Below, in pieces: positions 53,180-61,755 of a stretch of DNA of 64,000 nucleotides. The notes under the pieces are model-generated. The model did not search any database. It worked only from the letters and a program-made list of their open reading frames with translations, and had not been told where the DNA came from. How positions within the stretch are numbered: position 1 is the first letter of the stretch; each line of letters opens with the position of its first letter. A program made the position numbers and the translations under genes. Origin of the DNA: Cryptosporangium phraense (GTDB lineage Bacteria; Actinomycetota; Actinomycetes; Mycobacteriales; Cryptosporangiaceae); assembly GCF_006912135.1 (NCBI RefSeq), contig NZ_VIRS01000001.1, forward strand, positions 310,001-374,000, in the 5' to 3' direction.

Positions 53180-54471
53180 TGGTCGTCTCCCAGCAGGTGC
53201 GCGTACTTCTTCGCCGCGTCCTCGCGACGCTTCGGCAGCCAGCCCGACGGCCAGATCTCGTCGTCGCTGGGCCGGTGGCCGCGCAGCACCTGACGGGCGA
53301 CCGTCACCTTGTGCACCTCGGTCGGCCCGTCGGAGAGGCCCATGATGCTGGCGCCGAGCATCGACTGGAACAGCGGCATCTCGTTCGTGACGCCGAGCGC
53401 GCCGTGTACCTGCACCGCCCGCCAGGCGATGTCGTGCAGCACGCCCGGCATCACGGCCTTCACCGCCGAGATGTCCTTGCGCACCCTGCGGTAGTCGTTG
53501 TGCTTGTCGATCGACCAGGCGACGTAGAGCACCATCAGCCGGAACTGCAGCAGCTGGGCGTAGGAGTCGGCGATGTAGCCCTGGACGAACTGCTTCTCGG
53601 CCAGCGGAGTGCCCTGCGTCTTCCGGCTCAGCGCCCGCTCGCACAGCATGTCGAGCGCCTTCTGGGCCTGGCCGATCGTCCGCATGGCGTGGTGGATGCG
53701 GCCGCCGCCGAGGCGGGTCTGGGCGATCGCGAACGCCTGACCCTCCCCACCGAGGACCGCGTCCGCGGGAACGCGGACGTCCTCGAAGTGGATCAGCGCG
53801 TGGGTGCCCTCGCCCTCCGGGTCCATCGCCAGACCCTGGTTGCGGACGATGTCGATGCCCGGGGTGTCGGCCGGGACCAGGAACATCGACATGCCCTGGT
53901 AGGCGCTGACGTCGGGGTTCGTCACGGCCATGACGATGTAGAACGACGCGGTGCGGGCGTTGGAGGCGAAGTACTTCCAGCCGCTGATCACCCACTCCTC
54001 GCCGTCGCGGGTCGCCCGGGTGACGAACTGCGTCGGGTCGGCGCCGCCCAGCGGCTCGGTCATCGCGTAGCAGGAGAACAGCTCGCCGTTGAGCAGCGGC
54101 TCCAGGTAGCGCTTCTTCTGCTCGTCGGTGCCGTAGTGGGCGATGATCTCGGCGTTCCCGGTGTCCGGGGCCTGGCAGCCGAACACGACCGGCGCCCAGG
54201 ACGCCCGGCCGAGGATCTCGTTCAGCAGCGCCAGCTTGACCTGGCCGTGGCCCTGACCGCCCAGCTCGGGGGTGAGGTGGGTCGCGTAGAGGCCCTGCCG
54301 GCGGACCTGCTCCTTCAATGGCTCGATGGCCTTCTTGCGCGCCCCCTCCAGGGCCGTGAACTGCAGGCGCGGCCACTGCACGTCGAGCGGCTCGACCTCC
54401 TCGCGGACGAACGCGTCCGCCCAGTCGAGCTTCACCTGGTACTCGGGCTCGGTTTCGAAGTCCCACGCCAT
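53176..54471 (-). CDS. Acyl-CoA dehydrogenase, ACAD11-like
   Basis: 431 residues. Motifs: YAMTEPLGGADPTQFVTRA (FAD loop), QVHGALGVTNEMPLFQSML, and GLSDGPTEVHKVTVARQVLRG at the C terminus, the latter typical of ACAD10/11-type enzymes. The ATG at 54471 follows GGAGG; the frame extends further but into the operator region. Divergent from a TetR gene with two palindromes between them. Confidence 0.92.
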   Translation of the reverse strand: MAWDFETEPEYQVKLDWADAFVREEVEPLDVQWPRLQFTALEGARKKAIEPLKEQVRRQGLYATHLTPELGGQGHGQVKLALLNEILGRASWAPVVFGCQAPDTGNAEIIAHYGTDEQKKRYLEPLLNGELFSCYAMTEPLGGADPTQFVTRATRDGEEWVISGWKYFASNARTASFYIVMAVTNPDVSAYQGMSMFLVPADTPGIDIVRNQGLAMDPEGEGTHALIHFEDVRVPADAVLGGEGQAFAIAQTRLGGGRIHHAMRTIGQAQKALDMLCERALSRKTQGTPLAEKQFVQGYIADSYAQLLQFRLMVLYVAWSIDKHNDYRRVRKDISAVKAVMPGVLHDIAWRAVQVHGALGVTNEMPLFQSMLGASIMGLSDGPTEVHKVTVARQVLRGHRPSDDEIWPSGWLPKRREDAAKKYAHLLGDDQ

Positions 54472-54493
54472 GAACGCCTCCGTCGTCGTTGTC

Positions 54494-54506
54494 AGAACAA
54501 CGTTCT
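54494..54506. promoter_or_regulatory. AGAAC-aac-GTTCT palindrome
   Basis: Perfect 5-bp arms in the 85-nt divergent region between acyl-CoA dehydrogenase and TetR genes. Resembles TetR-type operators of lipid regulators. Confidence 0.5.
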
Positions 54507-54510
54507 TACC

Positions 54511-54529
54511 CTCAGAATGGCATTCTGAG
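54511..54529. promoter_or_regulatory. CTCAGAAT-ggc-ATTCTGAG palindrome
   Basis: Perfect 8-bp arms, 28 nt before the TetR start and 40 nt before the dehydrogenase start. Best operator candidate for the divergent TetR protein. Confidence 0.6.
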
Positions 54530-54556
54530 CAAGACCGATCTGTGTAGGGTGCGGCC

Positions 54557-55201
54557 ATGAGGAACGACGTTCTGCCTGGTGACGACGTCGCTGAGCGAAT
54601 CGCGCGGCAGACGCGCGAGCGCCGCGGCGGTCTCGACTACGCCGATGAAGTGCGGCGACTGCTCGCCGCGGCGCTCGAGGTGATGCGCGCCCGGGGTACC
54701 GCGTCGCGGCCCCGGGTCGCCGACATCGTGGCCGCCGCCGGGCTCTCGAACGACGCGTTCTACCGGCACTTCTCGTCGAAGGAAGCGCTGGTCACCGCCC
54801 TGCTCGAAGACGGGGCGGCGAAGCTCGGCAGCTACCTGGCCCACCAGTTGGGCAAGGAGTCCGAGCCGGCCGCGCAGGTGCGGCGCTGGGTCGAGGGCGT
54901 GATGTCGCAGACCGACGAGGACATCGCGGCGACGACGCTGGCCGTGCTGTACAACGGCGGCAGCGTCGGCCAGGGTGCGGCGACCGGACGCCACCCGGCC
55001 AGCGTCCCGCTCGGCACGCTGCTGCACGAGCCGTTCGCCGCCCTCGGCAGCACCTCCCCCGAGTTCGACGCGTCGCTGGCCGCGAACGCGATCTTCGGGA
55101 AGCTCTCCGACTACCTCTGGACGAACTCCCGGCCGACCCCGGCCGAGCTCGACCGGATGACCACGTTCTGCCTGGCCGCCATCACCGGAGGAACCACGTG
55201 A
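54557..55201 (+). CDS. TetR-family regulator
   Basis: 214 residues. Helix-turn-helix PRVADIVAAAGLSNDAFYRHFSSKEAL at about 54-80 and a TetR C-terminal domain. TAGGGT lies 6 nt before the ATG with no ribosome site, consistent with a leaderless mRNA. The stop overlaps the SDR start (GTGA). It probably controls the divergent acyl-CoA dehydrogenase operon and itself. Confidence 0.9.
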   Translation: MRNDVLPGDDVAERIARQTRERRGGLDYADEVRRLLAAALEVMRARGTASRPRVADIVAAAGLSNDAFYRHFSSKEALVTALLEDGAAKLGSYLAHQLGKESEPAAQVRRWVEGVMSQTDEDIAATTLAVLYNGGSVGQGAATGRHPASVPLGTLLHEPFAALGSTSPEFDASLAANAIFGKLSDYLWTNSRPTPAELDRMTTFCLAAITGGTT

Positions 55202-55965
55202 CCACACTCGCGGAACTCAACGACCTGACCGGCAAGGTCGCGATCGTCACCGGGGGCACCCGGGGCCTGGGGCGGGCGATCGTCCAGGGCCTGGCCGAGG
55301 CCGGGGCCGACGTCGTCGTCGCGTCCCGGAAACCCGAGGCCGTCGAGGCGGTGGCGGGCGAGTTACGGGCGTCGACCGGCACGAAGGCGGTCGGGATCCC
55401 CTGTCACGTGGCGCGCTGGGACGACTGCGACGCGCTGGTGGCTCGCACGCTGGAGCACTTCGGACGGCTCGACGTGCTGATCAACAACGCGGGCATGTCC
55501 CCGCTGTATTCGAGCCTGGACGAGATCACCGAGGAACTCTTCGACAAGACCGTCGGCGTCAACCTGAAGGGGCCGTTCCGGCTGGCCGTGCACGCCGGCA
55601 CCCACATGAAGGCGAACGGCGGCGGGTCGATCGTCAACGTCAGTACGGCGGGGTCGCTGGTCTCCGGGCCGGGGCACCTGCCGTACGTGTGCGCGAAGGC
55701 CGGGCTGAACGCGATGACGGTCTCGCTGGCCGAGGCGTTCGCACCGGAGGTGCGGGTCAACACCGTGCTCCCGGGTCCGTTCCGCACGGATTCCTCGAAG
55801 GGGTGGGCGCCGCCCGAGGGCACCGAAGTGCCGTTCGTTCCGCTGGGCCGCATCGGGCGTCCAGAAGAGATCACCCCGCTCATCGTGCACCTGGCGAGCG
55901 CCGCCTCCAGCTTCACCACCGGCGCCTCGATCCGCGTCGACGGTGGCGTGACCAAGGCCGTTTGA
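55198..55965 (+). CDS. SDR oxidoreductase
   Basis: 255 residues, classical SDR: VTGGTRGLGRAIVQG, NNAGMS, catalytic Ser in STAGSLV and a canonical region PYVCAKAGL with Tyr and Lys, then the C-terminal GASIRVDGG. Arg after the glycine motif (ASRK) suggests NADP preference. Translationally coupled to the TetR gene. Substrate unknown. Confidence 0.9.
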   Translation: MTTLAELNDLTGKVAIVTGGTRGLGRAIVQGLAEAGADVVVASRKPEAVEAVAGELRASTGTKAVGIPCHVARWDDCDALVARTLEHFGRLDVLINNAGMSPLYSSLDEITEELFDKTVGVNLKGPFRLAVHAGTHMKANGGGSIVNVSTAGSLVSGPGHLPYVCAKAGLNAMTVSLAEAFAPEVRVNTVLPGPFRTDSSKGWAPPEGTEVPFVPLGRIGRPEEITPLIVHLASAASSFTTGASIRVDGGVTKAV

Positions 55966-56058
55966 AGCAAGCAGAGCGCGCGCAGCGCACCGGTAGGGCG
56001 GCGGACGGGGGGTGCAGTGGCTGGGCTTGCGTGAGCCAGTTCACCCGCCTTACAGTCG

Positions 56059-56078
56059 CGGAACAGATGTTTGGTTCG
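56059..56078 (+). promoter_or_regulatory. 20-bp shared motif, copy 1
   Basis: CGGAACAGATGTTTGGTTCG, matching the motif at 57859-57878 in 17 of 20 positions. It contains GGAAC and GGTTC half-sites and lies 60 nt before the Rieske oxygenase start, consistent with an operator or promoter common to the cluster. Confidence 0.6.
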
Positions 56079-56137
56079 AGCCCGTAGCGCTCACCACCTC
56101 TCTTCGCGACCGACACCGACGTCGAAGGGGCTCCCCC

Positions 56138-57547
56138 GTGACTGTTGCTGATCTCAACCCCAAGTTCACCTGGGCCGAGGGGGACGAGGCGCCGCTCGGC
56201 ACCAACCCGCCGGAGGTCCAGGCCAAGGTCCCGCACCCGATGCGCGACTCCCGGTTCGTGCCGAAGGAGCGCTACTACTCGCGCGAGTTCTTCGAGCTCG
56301 AGAAGAAGTACCTCTGGCCGCACACCTGGCTGATGGCCGCCCGCGAGGAAGAGATCCCGAACCCCGGCGACTACGTCGAGTACGAGATCGCCGGCACGTC
56401 GATCCTGATCGTGCGTCAGCGCGACCGGACGGTCAAAGCCCTGCACAACGTCTGCCGGCACCGCGCGACCGAGCTCGCCAAGGGTCAGGGACGCCTGCCC
56501 GGCGGCCAGCTCGTCTGCCCGTTCCACGGCTGGCGCTGGAACCTCGACGGCTCGTCGTCGTTCGTGTTCGGCGAGAAGGCGTTCGAGCCGGCCTGCCTCA
56601 ACCAGGACGACCTGGCCCTACGCGAGTGCCTCGTCGAGCTGTGGGCGGGCATGGTCTGGATCAACATGGACCTGGGCGCGCGGCCGCTGAGCGACCACCT
56701 CGACCCGGTGCAGAAGCTGCTCGACGGCGTCGGCGTCGGCAACATGCGGGTCAAGTGGTGGAAGCAGGTCGTCCTCAACGCGAACTGGAAGATGGCCCAG
56801 GAGGCGTTCTTCGAGGGCTACCACGTCACCCAGACTCATCCGCAGCTGCTGATGGGCGGCGACGAGGAGTACGGCGAGCTGAAAGCGGCCCAGGTCGCCT
56901 ACACGACGTTCAAGAACGGCCACGCCCGGTTCCAGAGCGCGAGCAAGGGTGATGCCGAGTACGAGCCGGTCTTCGACTCCGAGGAGTTCATCGAGGCCGG
57001 TCGGCTGCTCGTCACCGGCCAGGACGCGATGACGCTGGAGAACGACCTGCGGATCTTCGAGGGCCTGCGCAACAAGATCCCGCAGGACGACCCGAAGTTC
57101 ACCCAGGCCGCGATCGCCGCGCTCTACGAGTACGCCGAGGGCGCGGGCATCCCGATGGCGCCGATGGGCCCGGCGATGCAGCTGTGGGGCGGAGACATCT
57201 ACATGTTCCCGAACTACCTGATGCTGCCGATGTACGGAAACTGCCTGGCCTACCGGTCGCGCCCGTACAAGGACGACCCGGAGTGGTGCATCTTCGACGT
57301 CTGGTCGCTGACCACCTACCCGGTGGGCCAGGAGCCGGAGCGGGCCGAGCTCACGGGCGTATTCGACAAGGACGACACCGAGAACTGGGGCTTGATCCCG
57401 CGCCAGGACTTCAGCAACATCGAGCGCCAGCAGCGGGGCCTGCACTCCCCCGGGTTCACCGAGCTGCGCCTGTCGTCGCAGTACGAGCTGTCGATCAGCA
57501 ACATGCACGAGGAACTCGACCGGCAGATCGCGAGCCGGGCCGAGTAG
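56138..57547 (+). CDS. Rieske non-heme iron oxygenase, large subunit
   Basis: 469 residues. Rieske ligands Cys106, His108, Cys127, His130; mononuclear iron ligands His229 and His234 in FFEGYHVTQTH, with a later acid as the third ligand. The GTG at 56138 is preceded by GAAGGGG. No small subunit is adjacent, suggesting an alpha-only enzyme. Electrons likely come from the adrenodoxin-type or Rieske ferredoxins encoded in the cluster. Ring or side-chain hydroxylation is the general role; substrate unknown. Confidence 0.92.
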   Translation: MTVADLNPKFTWAEGDEAPLGTNPPEVQAKVPHPMRDSRFVPKERYYSREFFELEKKYLWPHTWLMAAREEEIPNPGDYVEYEIAGTSILIVRQRDRTVKALHNVCRHRATELAKGQGRLPGGQLVCPFHGWRWNLDGSSSFVFGEKAFEPACLNQDDLALRECLVELWAGMVWINMDLGARPLSDHLDPVQKLLDGVGVGNMRVKWWKQVVLNANWKMAQEAFFEGYHVTQTHPQLLMGGDEEYGELKAAQVAYTTFKNGHARFQSASKGDAEYEPVFDSEEFIEAGRLLVTGQDAMTLENDLRIFEGLRNKIPQDDPKFTQAAIAALYEYAEGAGIPMAPMGPAMQLWGGDIYMFPNYLMLPMYGNCLAYRSRPYKDDPEWCIFDVWSLTTYPVGQEPERAELTGVFDKDDTENWGLIPRQDFSNIERQQRGLHSPGFTELRLSSQYELSISNMHEELDRQIASRAE

Positions 57548-57852
57548 TGGCCCGGGTGCGGGTCGAGCCGTCCGGAGTGGAGTTCGACGTCGGCCCGGCG
57601 GAGTCGGTCGCGGAGGCGGCCTGGCGGCAGGACGTCACCTGGCCGACGAAGTGTTACGGCCAGGCCGAATGCATGGTGTGTTTCGTCAAGGTGGTCGACG
57701 GTGAGCTGTCGACCGTGCCGCCGGACGACGACGAGCTCCACGCCATGCGCACCAAGATGCCCCGCCGCCTCCGGACGCCTCTGACCCGCCTCGCCTGCCG
57801 CCTGCGCGTCACGGGCGACGGCGTGGTCCTGGAGAAGAAGGGCGTCAACTGA
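57547..57852 (+). CDS. [2Fe-2S] ferredoxin, adrenodoxin-like spacing
   Basis: 101 residues. Ligand pattern Cys36-x5-Cys42-x2-Cys45 and Cys84, the spacing of adrenodoxin/Isc-type rather than plant-type ferredoxins. The GTG shares the G of the oxygenase stop. Likely electron donor of the Rieske oxygenase. Basic region PRRLRTPLTRLACRL contains the last ligand. Confidence 0.85.
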   Translation: MARVRVEPSGVEFDVGPAESVAEAAWRQDVTWPTKCYGQAECMVCFVKVVDGELSTVPPDDDELHAMRTKMPRRLRTPLTRLACRLRVTGDGVVLEKKGVN

Positions 57853-57858
57853 CCTGCT

Positions 57859-57878
57859 CGGAACAAACGTTAGGTTCG
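57859..57878 (+). promoter_or_regulatory. 20-bp shared motif, copy 2
   Basis: CGGAACAAACGTTAGGTTCG, ending 3 nt before the first amidohydrolase start. TAGGTT (57871-57876) inside it could be a -10 box of a leaderless transcript, which would make the motif part of the promoter. Confidence 0.6.
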
Positions 57879-57881
57879 CCC

Positions 57882-58922
57882 ATGCCGCTCATCGACGCGA
57901 GCGTCCACATCTTCTTCCGCGACAACCGTGACCTGCGGAGTTTCCTCCGCGAGCCGTACGCGAGCCGGGGCTTCCCCGACTACGAGATGGACTGGTACGG
58001 CGCGCCCGGCGGCGAGTACGTGCCCGGCTCCGACGACGCCGGGTACCCGGGCTCCGACCCCGAGACCGTCGCCGCGCACGTCTTCGGCTACGCGGACGTC
58101 GCCGTGCTCCACCCGATGACCCGCGGCACGCTCCCCGATCGGCACCTCACGTCGGCGGTGCTGGCTGCCCACAACGCGATGCTCGTGCAGCGCTGGCTGC
58201 CGCACGACGAGCGGTTCCGCGGCACGATCCGCGTCAACCCGGAAGACCTGCCGGGCGCCGTCCGCGAGATCGAGAAGTACGCCGACCACCCGCAGGTCGT
58301 GCAGGTGGGCGTCCCCCTGCAATCGCGGGAGCTGTACGGGAAGCCGCAGTTCTGGCCGCTCTGGGAGGCCGCGCAGGCGGCCGGCCTCCCGGTCGCGGTG
58401 CACGTGGAGACCGGGCAGGGGGTGGGGTACCCGCCCACGCCGTCGGGTCACCCGCGCACCTACGAGAACTACCTCGGCTTCGCGGCCCTCAACTACCTGT
58501 ACCACCTGATGAACATGATCGCCGAGGGCGTCTTCGAGCGCTTCGACGCGCTCCGGTTCGTCTGGTCCGAGGGCGCCGCCGACTTCCTCACGCCGTTCAG
58601 CTGGCGCATGGACGTCTTCGGCCGGCCCCACCTGGAACAGACCCCGTGGGCTCCGCGGATCCCCAGCGACTACCTGCCCGGCCACACGTACTTCGTGCAG
58701 GGCGCTCTCGACGGTCCCGGTGACGTCGGCTACGCCGACGAATGGCTGAGCTTCACCGGCAAGGACCGGATGGTCCTGTTCGGGTCCAGCTATCCGCACT
58801 GGCAGAACGCCCGGGCGGACGCTCTGCCGAGCGCGCTCTCGGCCGAACAGCGCGACCGCGTCCTCTGGCGCAACGCCGCCGAGCTGTACGGCATCTCCGT
58901 CCCGGAAGGAGTTACGCCATGA
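57882..58922 (+). CDS. Amidohydrolase-2 family protein, first of pair
   Basis: 346 residues. N terminus PLIDASVHIFFR with an atypical D-x3-H arrangement, His in AVHVETGQG, and FGSSYPHW at the C-terminal metal/acid site where the usual Asp is replaced by Ser. If that is the catalytic acid position, hydrolysis may be impaired and the protein could be a partner of the next gene. The stop overlaps the next start (ATGA). Confidence 0.85.
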   Translation: MPLIDASVHIFFRDNRDLRSFLREPYASRGFPDYEMDWYGAPGGEYVPGSDDAGYPGSDPETVAAHVFGYADVAVLHPMTRGTLPDRHLTSAVLAAHNAMLVQRWLPHDERFRGTIRVNPEDLPGAVREIEKYADHPQVVQVGVPLQSRELYGKPQFWPLWEAAQAAGLPVAVHVETGQGVGYPPTPSGHPRTYENYLGFAALNYLYHLMNMIAEGVFERFDALRFVWSEGAADFLTPFSWRMDVFGRPHLEQTPWAPRIPSDYLPGHTYFVQGALDGPGDVGYADEWLSFTGKDRMVLFGSSYPHWQNARADALPSALSAEQRDRVLWRNAAELYGISVPEGVTP

Positions 58923-60037
58923 TCCCCAGTACCGCGCAGGTACCGGTCCGGGTCGTCGACTCGGACGTGCACCCGGTCCCCCGGGCCGGAGCCATCGCCG
59001 AGTACATCCCGGACGAGTGGCGGAAGTTCGCGCTCTCGCACCGGGTCGGCGACACGATCAACTACGACGCCCCGGACTACGCCCACGCCTACGCGATGCG
59101 CGTCGACACGTTCCCGGCCGACGGCGGCTTCCCCGGCAGCGACCCGGACACGATGTTCAAGCAGTTGATCATCGAGGCCGGCTCGGACATCGCGATCCTC
59201 GAGCCGGCGTCGAAGTTCACCCGCATTCCCGAGGCCACCTCGGCGATGGCCACCGCGACGAACGAGTGGCTGGCCAACCACTGGCTGGACAGCCGCAACA
59301 ACTGGCACCAGCGCTGGCGCGGCTCGATCTGCGTCGCGATCGAGGACCCCTCCGGCGCGGCGCGGGAGATCGAGAAGTGGGTCGGGCACCCGTACATGGC
59401 CCAGGTGCTGATCAAGGCCGAGCCGCGGCCGTCCTGGGGCGACCCGAAGTACGACCCGGTGTGGGAGGCGGCGACCCGGCACGACATCACGGTCAGCTGC
59501 CATCTCTCCCGCGGCAACTACGAGACGATGCCGATGCCGCCGGTCGGGTTCCCCAGCTACAACCACGACTTCATGGTCACGTACTCGCTGCTGGCCGCGA
59601 ACCAGGTCATGAGCCTGATCTTCGACGGGGTGTTCGACCGGTTCCCGTCGCTGCGCATCGTGCTGGTCGAGCACGCGTTCACCTGGATCCTGCCGCTGAT
59701 GTGGCGGATGGACGCGATCTACGCGGCCCGTCGCTCGTTCACCGGGCTCAAGCGGAAGCCGTCGGAGTACGTCAAGGAGCACATCAAGTTCACCACCCAG
59801 CCGCTGGACTACCCGGAGGACAAGACCGAGCTGACCCGGGCGCTGGAGTGGATGGAGGCCGAGAAGATCCTGCTGTTCTCGTCGGACTACCCGCACTGGA
59901 CCTTCGACGACCCGAAGTGGCTGCTCAAGCACCTGCCGGAGCACGCCCGCGAGGCGGTCATGTTCAAGAACGGCCTGTCGACGTACAAGCTGCCGTCCAC
60001 CGTGCCGGCCGTCGAATCGCAGACCCGTGTCTGGTGA
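58919..60037 (+). CDS. Amidohydrolase-2 family protein, second of pair
   Basis: 372 residues. VVDSDVHPVP at the N terminus (D-x-H), SCHLSRGN with the next His, HAFTWILPLMWRMD, and FSSDYPHW with the intact catalytic Asp. Related to the preceding protein and to the one at 47.2 kb. The family contains decarboxylases and C-C bond hydrolases; in a Rieske oxygenase cluster, processing of an oxygenation product is likely. Confidence 0.88.
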   Translation: MIPSTAQVPVRVVDSDVHPVPRAGAIAEYIPDEWRKFALSHRVGDTINYDAPDYAHAYAMRVDTFPADGGFPGSDPDTMFKQLIIEAGSDIAILEPASKFTRIPEATSAMATATNEWLANHWLDSRNNWHQRWRGSICVAIEDPSGAAREIEKWVGHPYMAQVLIKAEPRPSWGDPKYDPVWEAATRHDITVSCHLSRGNYETMPMPPVGFPSYNHDFMVTYSLLAANQVMSLIFDGVFDRFPSLRIVLVEHAFTWILPLMWRMDAIYAARRSFTGLKRKPSEYVKEHIKFTTQPLDYPEDKTELTRALEWMEAEKILLFSSDYPHWTFDDPKWLLKHLPEHAREAVMFKNGLSTYKLPSTVPAVESQTRVW

Positions 60038-60416
60038 ACCCGCGCCCCGGCTCGCCCAGGGCCGGGAGCACGCGGTGGCGTCGGTCGACGAGATCCCGCC
60101 CGGGGCGTTCAAGATCGTGCCGATCGGGCGGCACGGCGTGGGGGTCTACAACGTCGGCGGGACGTTCTACGCGATCGCCAACTACTGCCCACACGAGGGC
60201 GGCCCGCTCTGCCGGGGCCGGGCCCGGGGGCGGACGGTCGTCGACGAGAGCGTGCCCGGCGACGCGGTGATGGTGCGCGACCTGGAGTTCATCTACTGCC
60301 CGTGGCACCAGTGGGGATTCGAGCTCGCGACCGGCACCACGGCGGTGAAACCGGAATGGAGCATTCGCACGTACCCGGTGCGCGTGGTCGGCACCGACGT
60401 TCTCGTGACGGCGTGA
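60027..60416 (+). CDS. Rieske-type ferredoxin
   Basis: 129 residues. Ligands Cys54/His56 (YCPHEGG) and Cys91/His94 (YCPWHQW). The two halves are 34 residues apart, roughly twice the usual spacing, with a Gly/Arg-rich insert (GRARGRTVVDE). The GTG lies within the preceding gene by 11 nt. Small stand-alone Rieske ferredoxins deliver electrons to Rieske oxygenases. Confidence 0.9.
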   Translation: MSGEPAPRLAQGREHAVASVDEIPPGAFKIVPIGRHGVGVYNVGGTFYAIANYCPHEGGPLCRGRARGRTVVDESVPGDAVMVRDLEFIYCPWHQWGFELATGTTAVKPEWSIRTYPVRVVGTDVLVTA

Positions 60417-60424
60417 GGAGCGCG

Positions 60425-61279
60425 ATGGAAATCAACGGTGGAAATGTCGTCCACGAGATTCTCGGGTCGTCCGGGGAATTGGTCGTGCTCACGCCGGGCG
60501 GACGATTCAGCAAGGACATCGAGGGACTCCGCCCGCTCGCCGAGGCATTGGTCGAGGGCGGCAAGCGGGTATTGCTGTGGGACCGGCCGAATTGCGGCGC
60601 GTCGGACGTGCAGTTCTACGGACGGACCGAGTCGCACATGCGGGCGGAAACTCTGAAAGGATTGTTGACCGCTCTGGGCGAGGGTCCGTGCGTGATCGCG
60701 GGCGGGTCCGGCGGGGCGCGGGACTCGATACTCACCGTGATGCTCTACCCGGAACTGGCCACCAGGCTCGTCGTCTGGAACATCGTCGGCGGGGTGTTCG
60801 GCTCGTTCAGCCTCGGCGCCTACTACGTCGTCCCGAGCATCCAGGCCGTGCTGGCCAAGGGCATCGACGGGCTGTTCGACCTGCCCGAGTGGCAGGCGCT
60901 GATCGCGGCGAACCCGGCCAACGAGGCCCGGCTGCGCGCGCTCGACAAGGACGAGTTCCTGCAGTTGATGCTGCGCTGGCTCGACGCGTACGTGTCGAAG
61001 CCGGGCCAGACGATCCCCGGCGTGGAGGACCTCGACTTCGCCGGGATCCGGGTGCCGACGCTGATCATCCGCGGCGGCCGGGACGACCGGCACCACCCGA
61101 AGCGGACGTCGCTCGAGGTCAGCTGCCTGATCGAGAACAGCGAGCTGGTCGACCCACCGTGGCCCGAGGACGCCTGGGAGCGCGCGACCGAGGACCGCGC
61201 GGCCGGCCGGGTCGATCACTACAACATGTTCGACACCTGGGTGCAGGCCGCGCCGCTGATCCTGAAGTTCCTCAGCTGA
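60425..61279 (+). CDS. Alpha/beta hydrolase, MhpC-like
   Basis: 284 residues. TPGGRFSKD oxyanion region, nucleophile Ser in AGGSGGARDS, an acid in IRGGRDDRHHP, and a likely catalytic His near VDHYNMF. Size and order recall meta-cleavage product hydrolases. The ATG at 60425 lies 8 nt after the Rieske ferredoxin stop. Convergent with the next gene by an 8-nt overlap. Confidence 0.85.
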   Translation: MEINGGNVVHEILGSSGELVVLTPGGRFSKDIEGLRPLAEALVEGGKRVLLWDRPNCGASDVQFYGRTESHMRAETLKGLLTALGEGPCVIAGGSGGARDSILTVMLYPELATRLVVWNIVGGVFGSFSLGAYYVVPSIQAVLAKGIDGLFDLPEWQALIAANPANEARLRALDKDEFLQLMLRWLDAYVSKPGQTIPGVEDLDFAGIRVPTLIIRGGRDDRHHPKRTSLEVSCLIENSELVDPPWPEDAWERATEDRAAGRVDHYNMFDTWVQAAPLILKFLS

Positions 61280-61724
61280 CGATGAGCCGCACCTCGGCGT
61301 TGAGCGCGGCCTCGAGCGCGGTCTGGACCCGGCTCTCCGGGATCCGGGCCAGGTCGGCGCTCGCCAGCCGGACCTCGACGACGTCCCACCCGTCGTCGTC
61401 GAGGCTCCGGGTCACCTCTCCGGACAACCCGAACCCGGCCAGGACGCCGAGCGCGTCGTCGTCGGTACCGCGGCTCAGATAGGTCACGACGCCTCTGGCC
61501 GGGGGCACCCCGAAGGCCCGCTCGCAGATCGCGCTGGTGGTGCCGTGCATCACGGCCGGGTCGTCGCCGGTGATCAGGAATTGCAATTCCGGGCGGCCGG
61601 GGTCGATTTCGGTGCGGACGAATTCGTGGCCCTCGGCCGCGAGCCTTTCCACTCCGGCGCGGAGAGCCGGGGCGGACAGTTCTCCGCGCGGATCGACGTT
61701 GATGCGCACCACCGCAGTTCTCAT
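61272..61724 (-). CDS. Hypothetical protein beside the NuoF-like gene
   Basis: 150 residues, alternating hydrophobic beta strands (VVRINVDPRGE; VRTEIDPGRPELQFLITGD). No recognised domain. It begins with the ATG at 61724, divergent from the NuoF-like gene by 31 nt. Only GGAGG one nt before the ATG is seen, so the start could also be the nearby GTG downstream. Confidence 0.65.
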   Translation of the reverse strand: MRTAVVRINVDPRGELSAPALRAGVERLAAEGHEFVRTEIDPGRPELQFLITGDDPAVMHGTTSAICERAFGVPPARGVVTYLSRGTDDDALGVLAGFGLSGEVTRSLDDDGWDVVEVRLASADLARIPESRVQTALEAALNAEVRLIVS

Positions 61725-61755
61725 GCCTCCAGAGTATGCACAGAACGGGTACCCG

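Noticed and set aside
54494-54529. KstR (cholesterol regulator) sites
   Set aside because: The dyads share AAC/GTT elements with KstR sites, but the spacing differs and the adjacent TetR protein is not clearly KstR.
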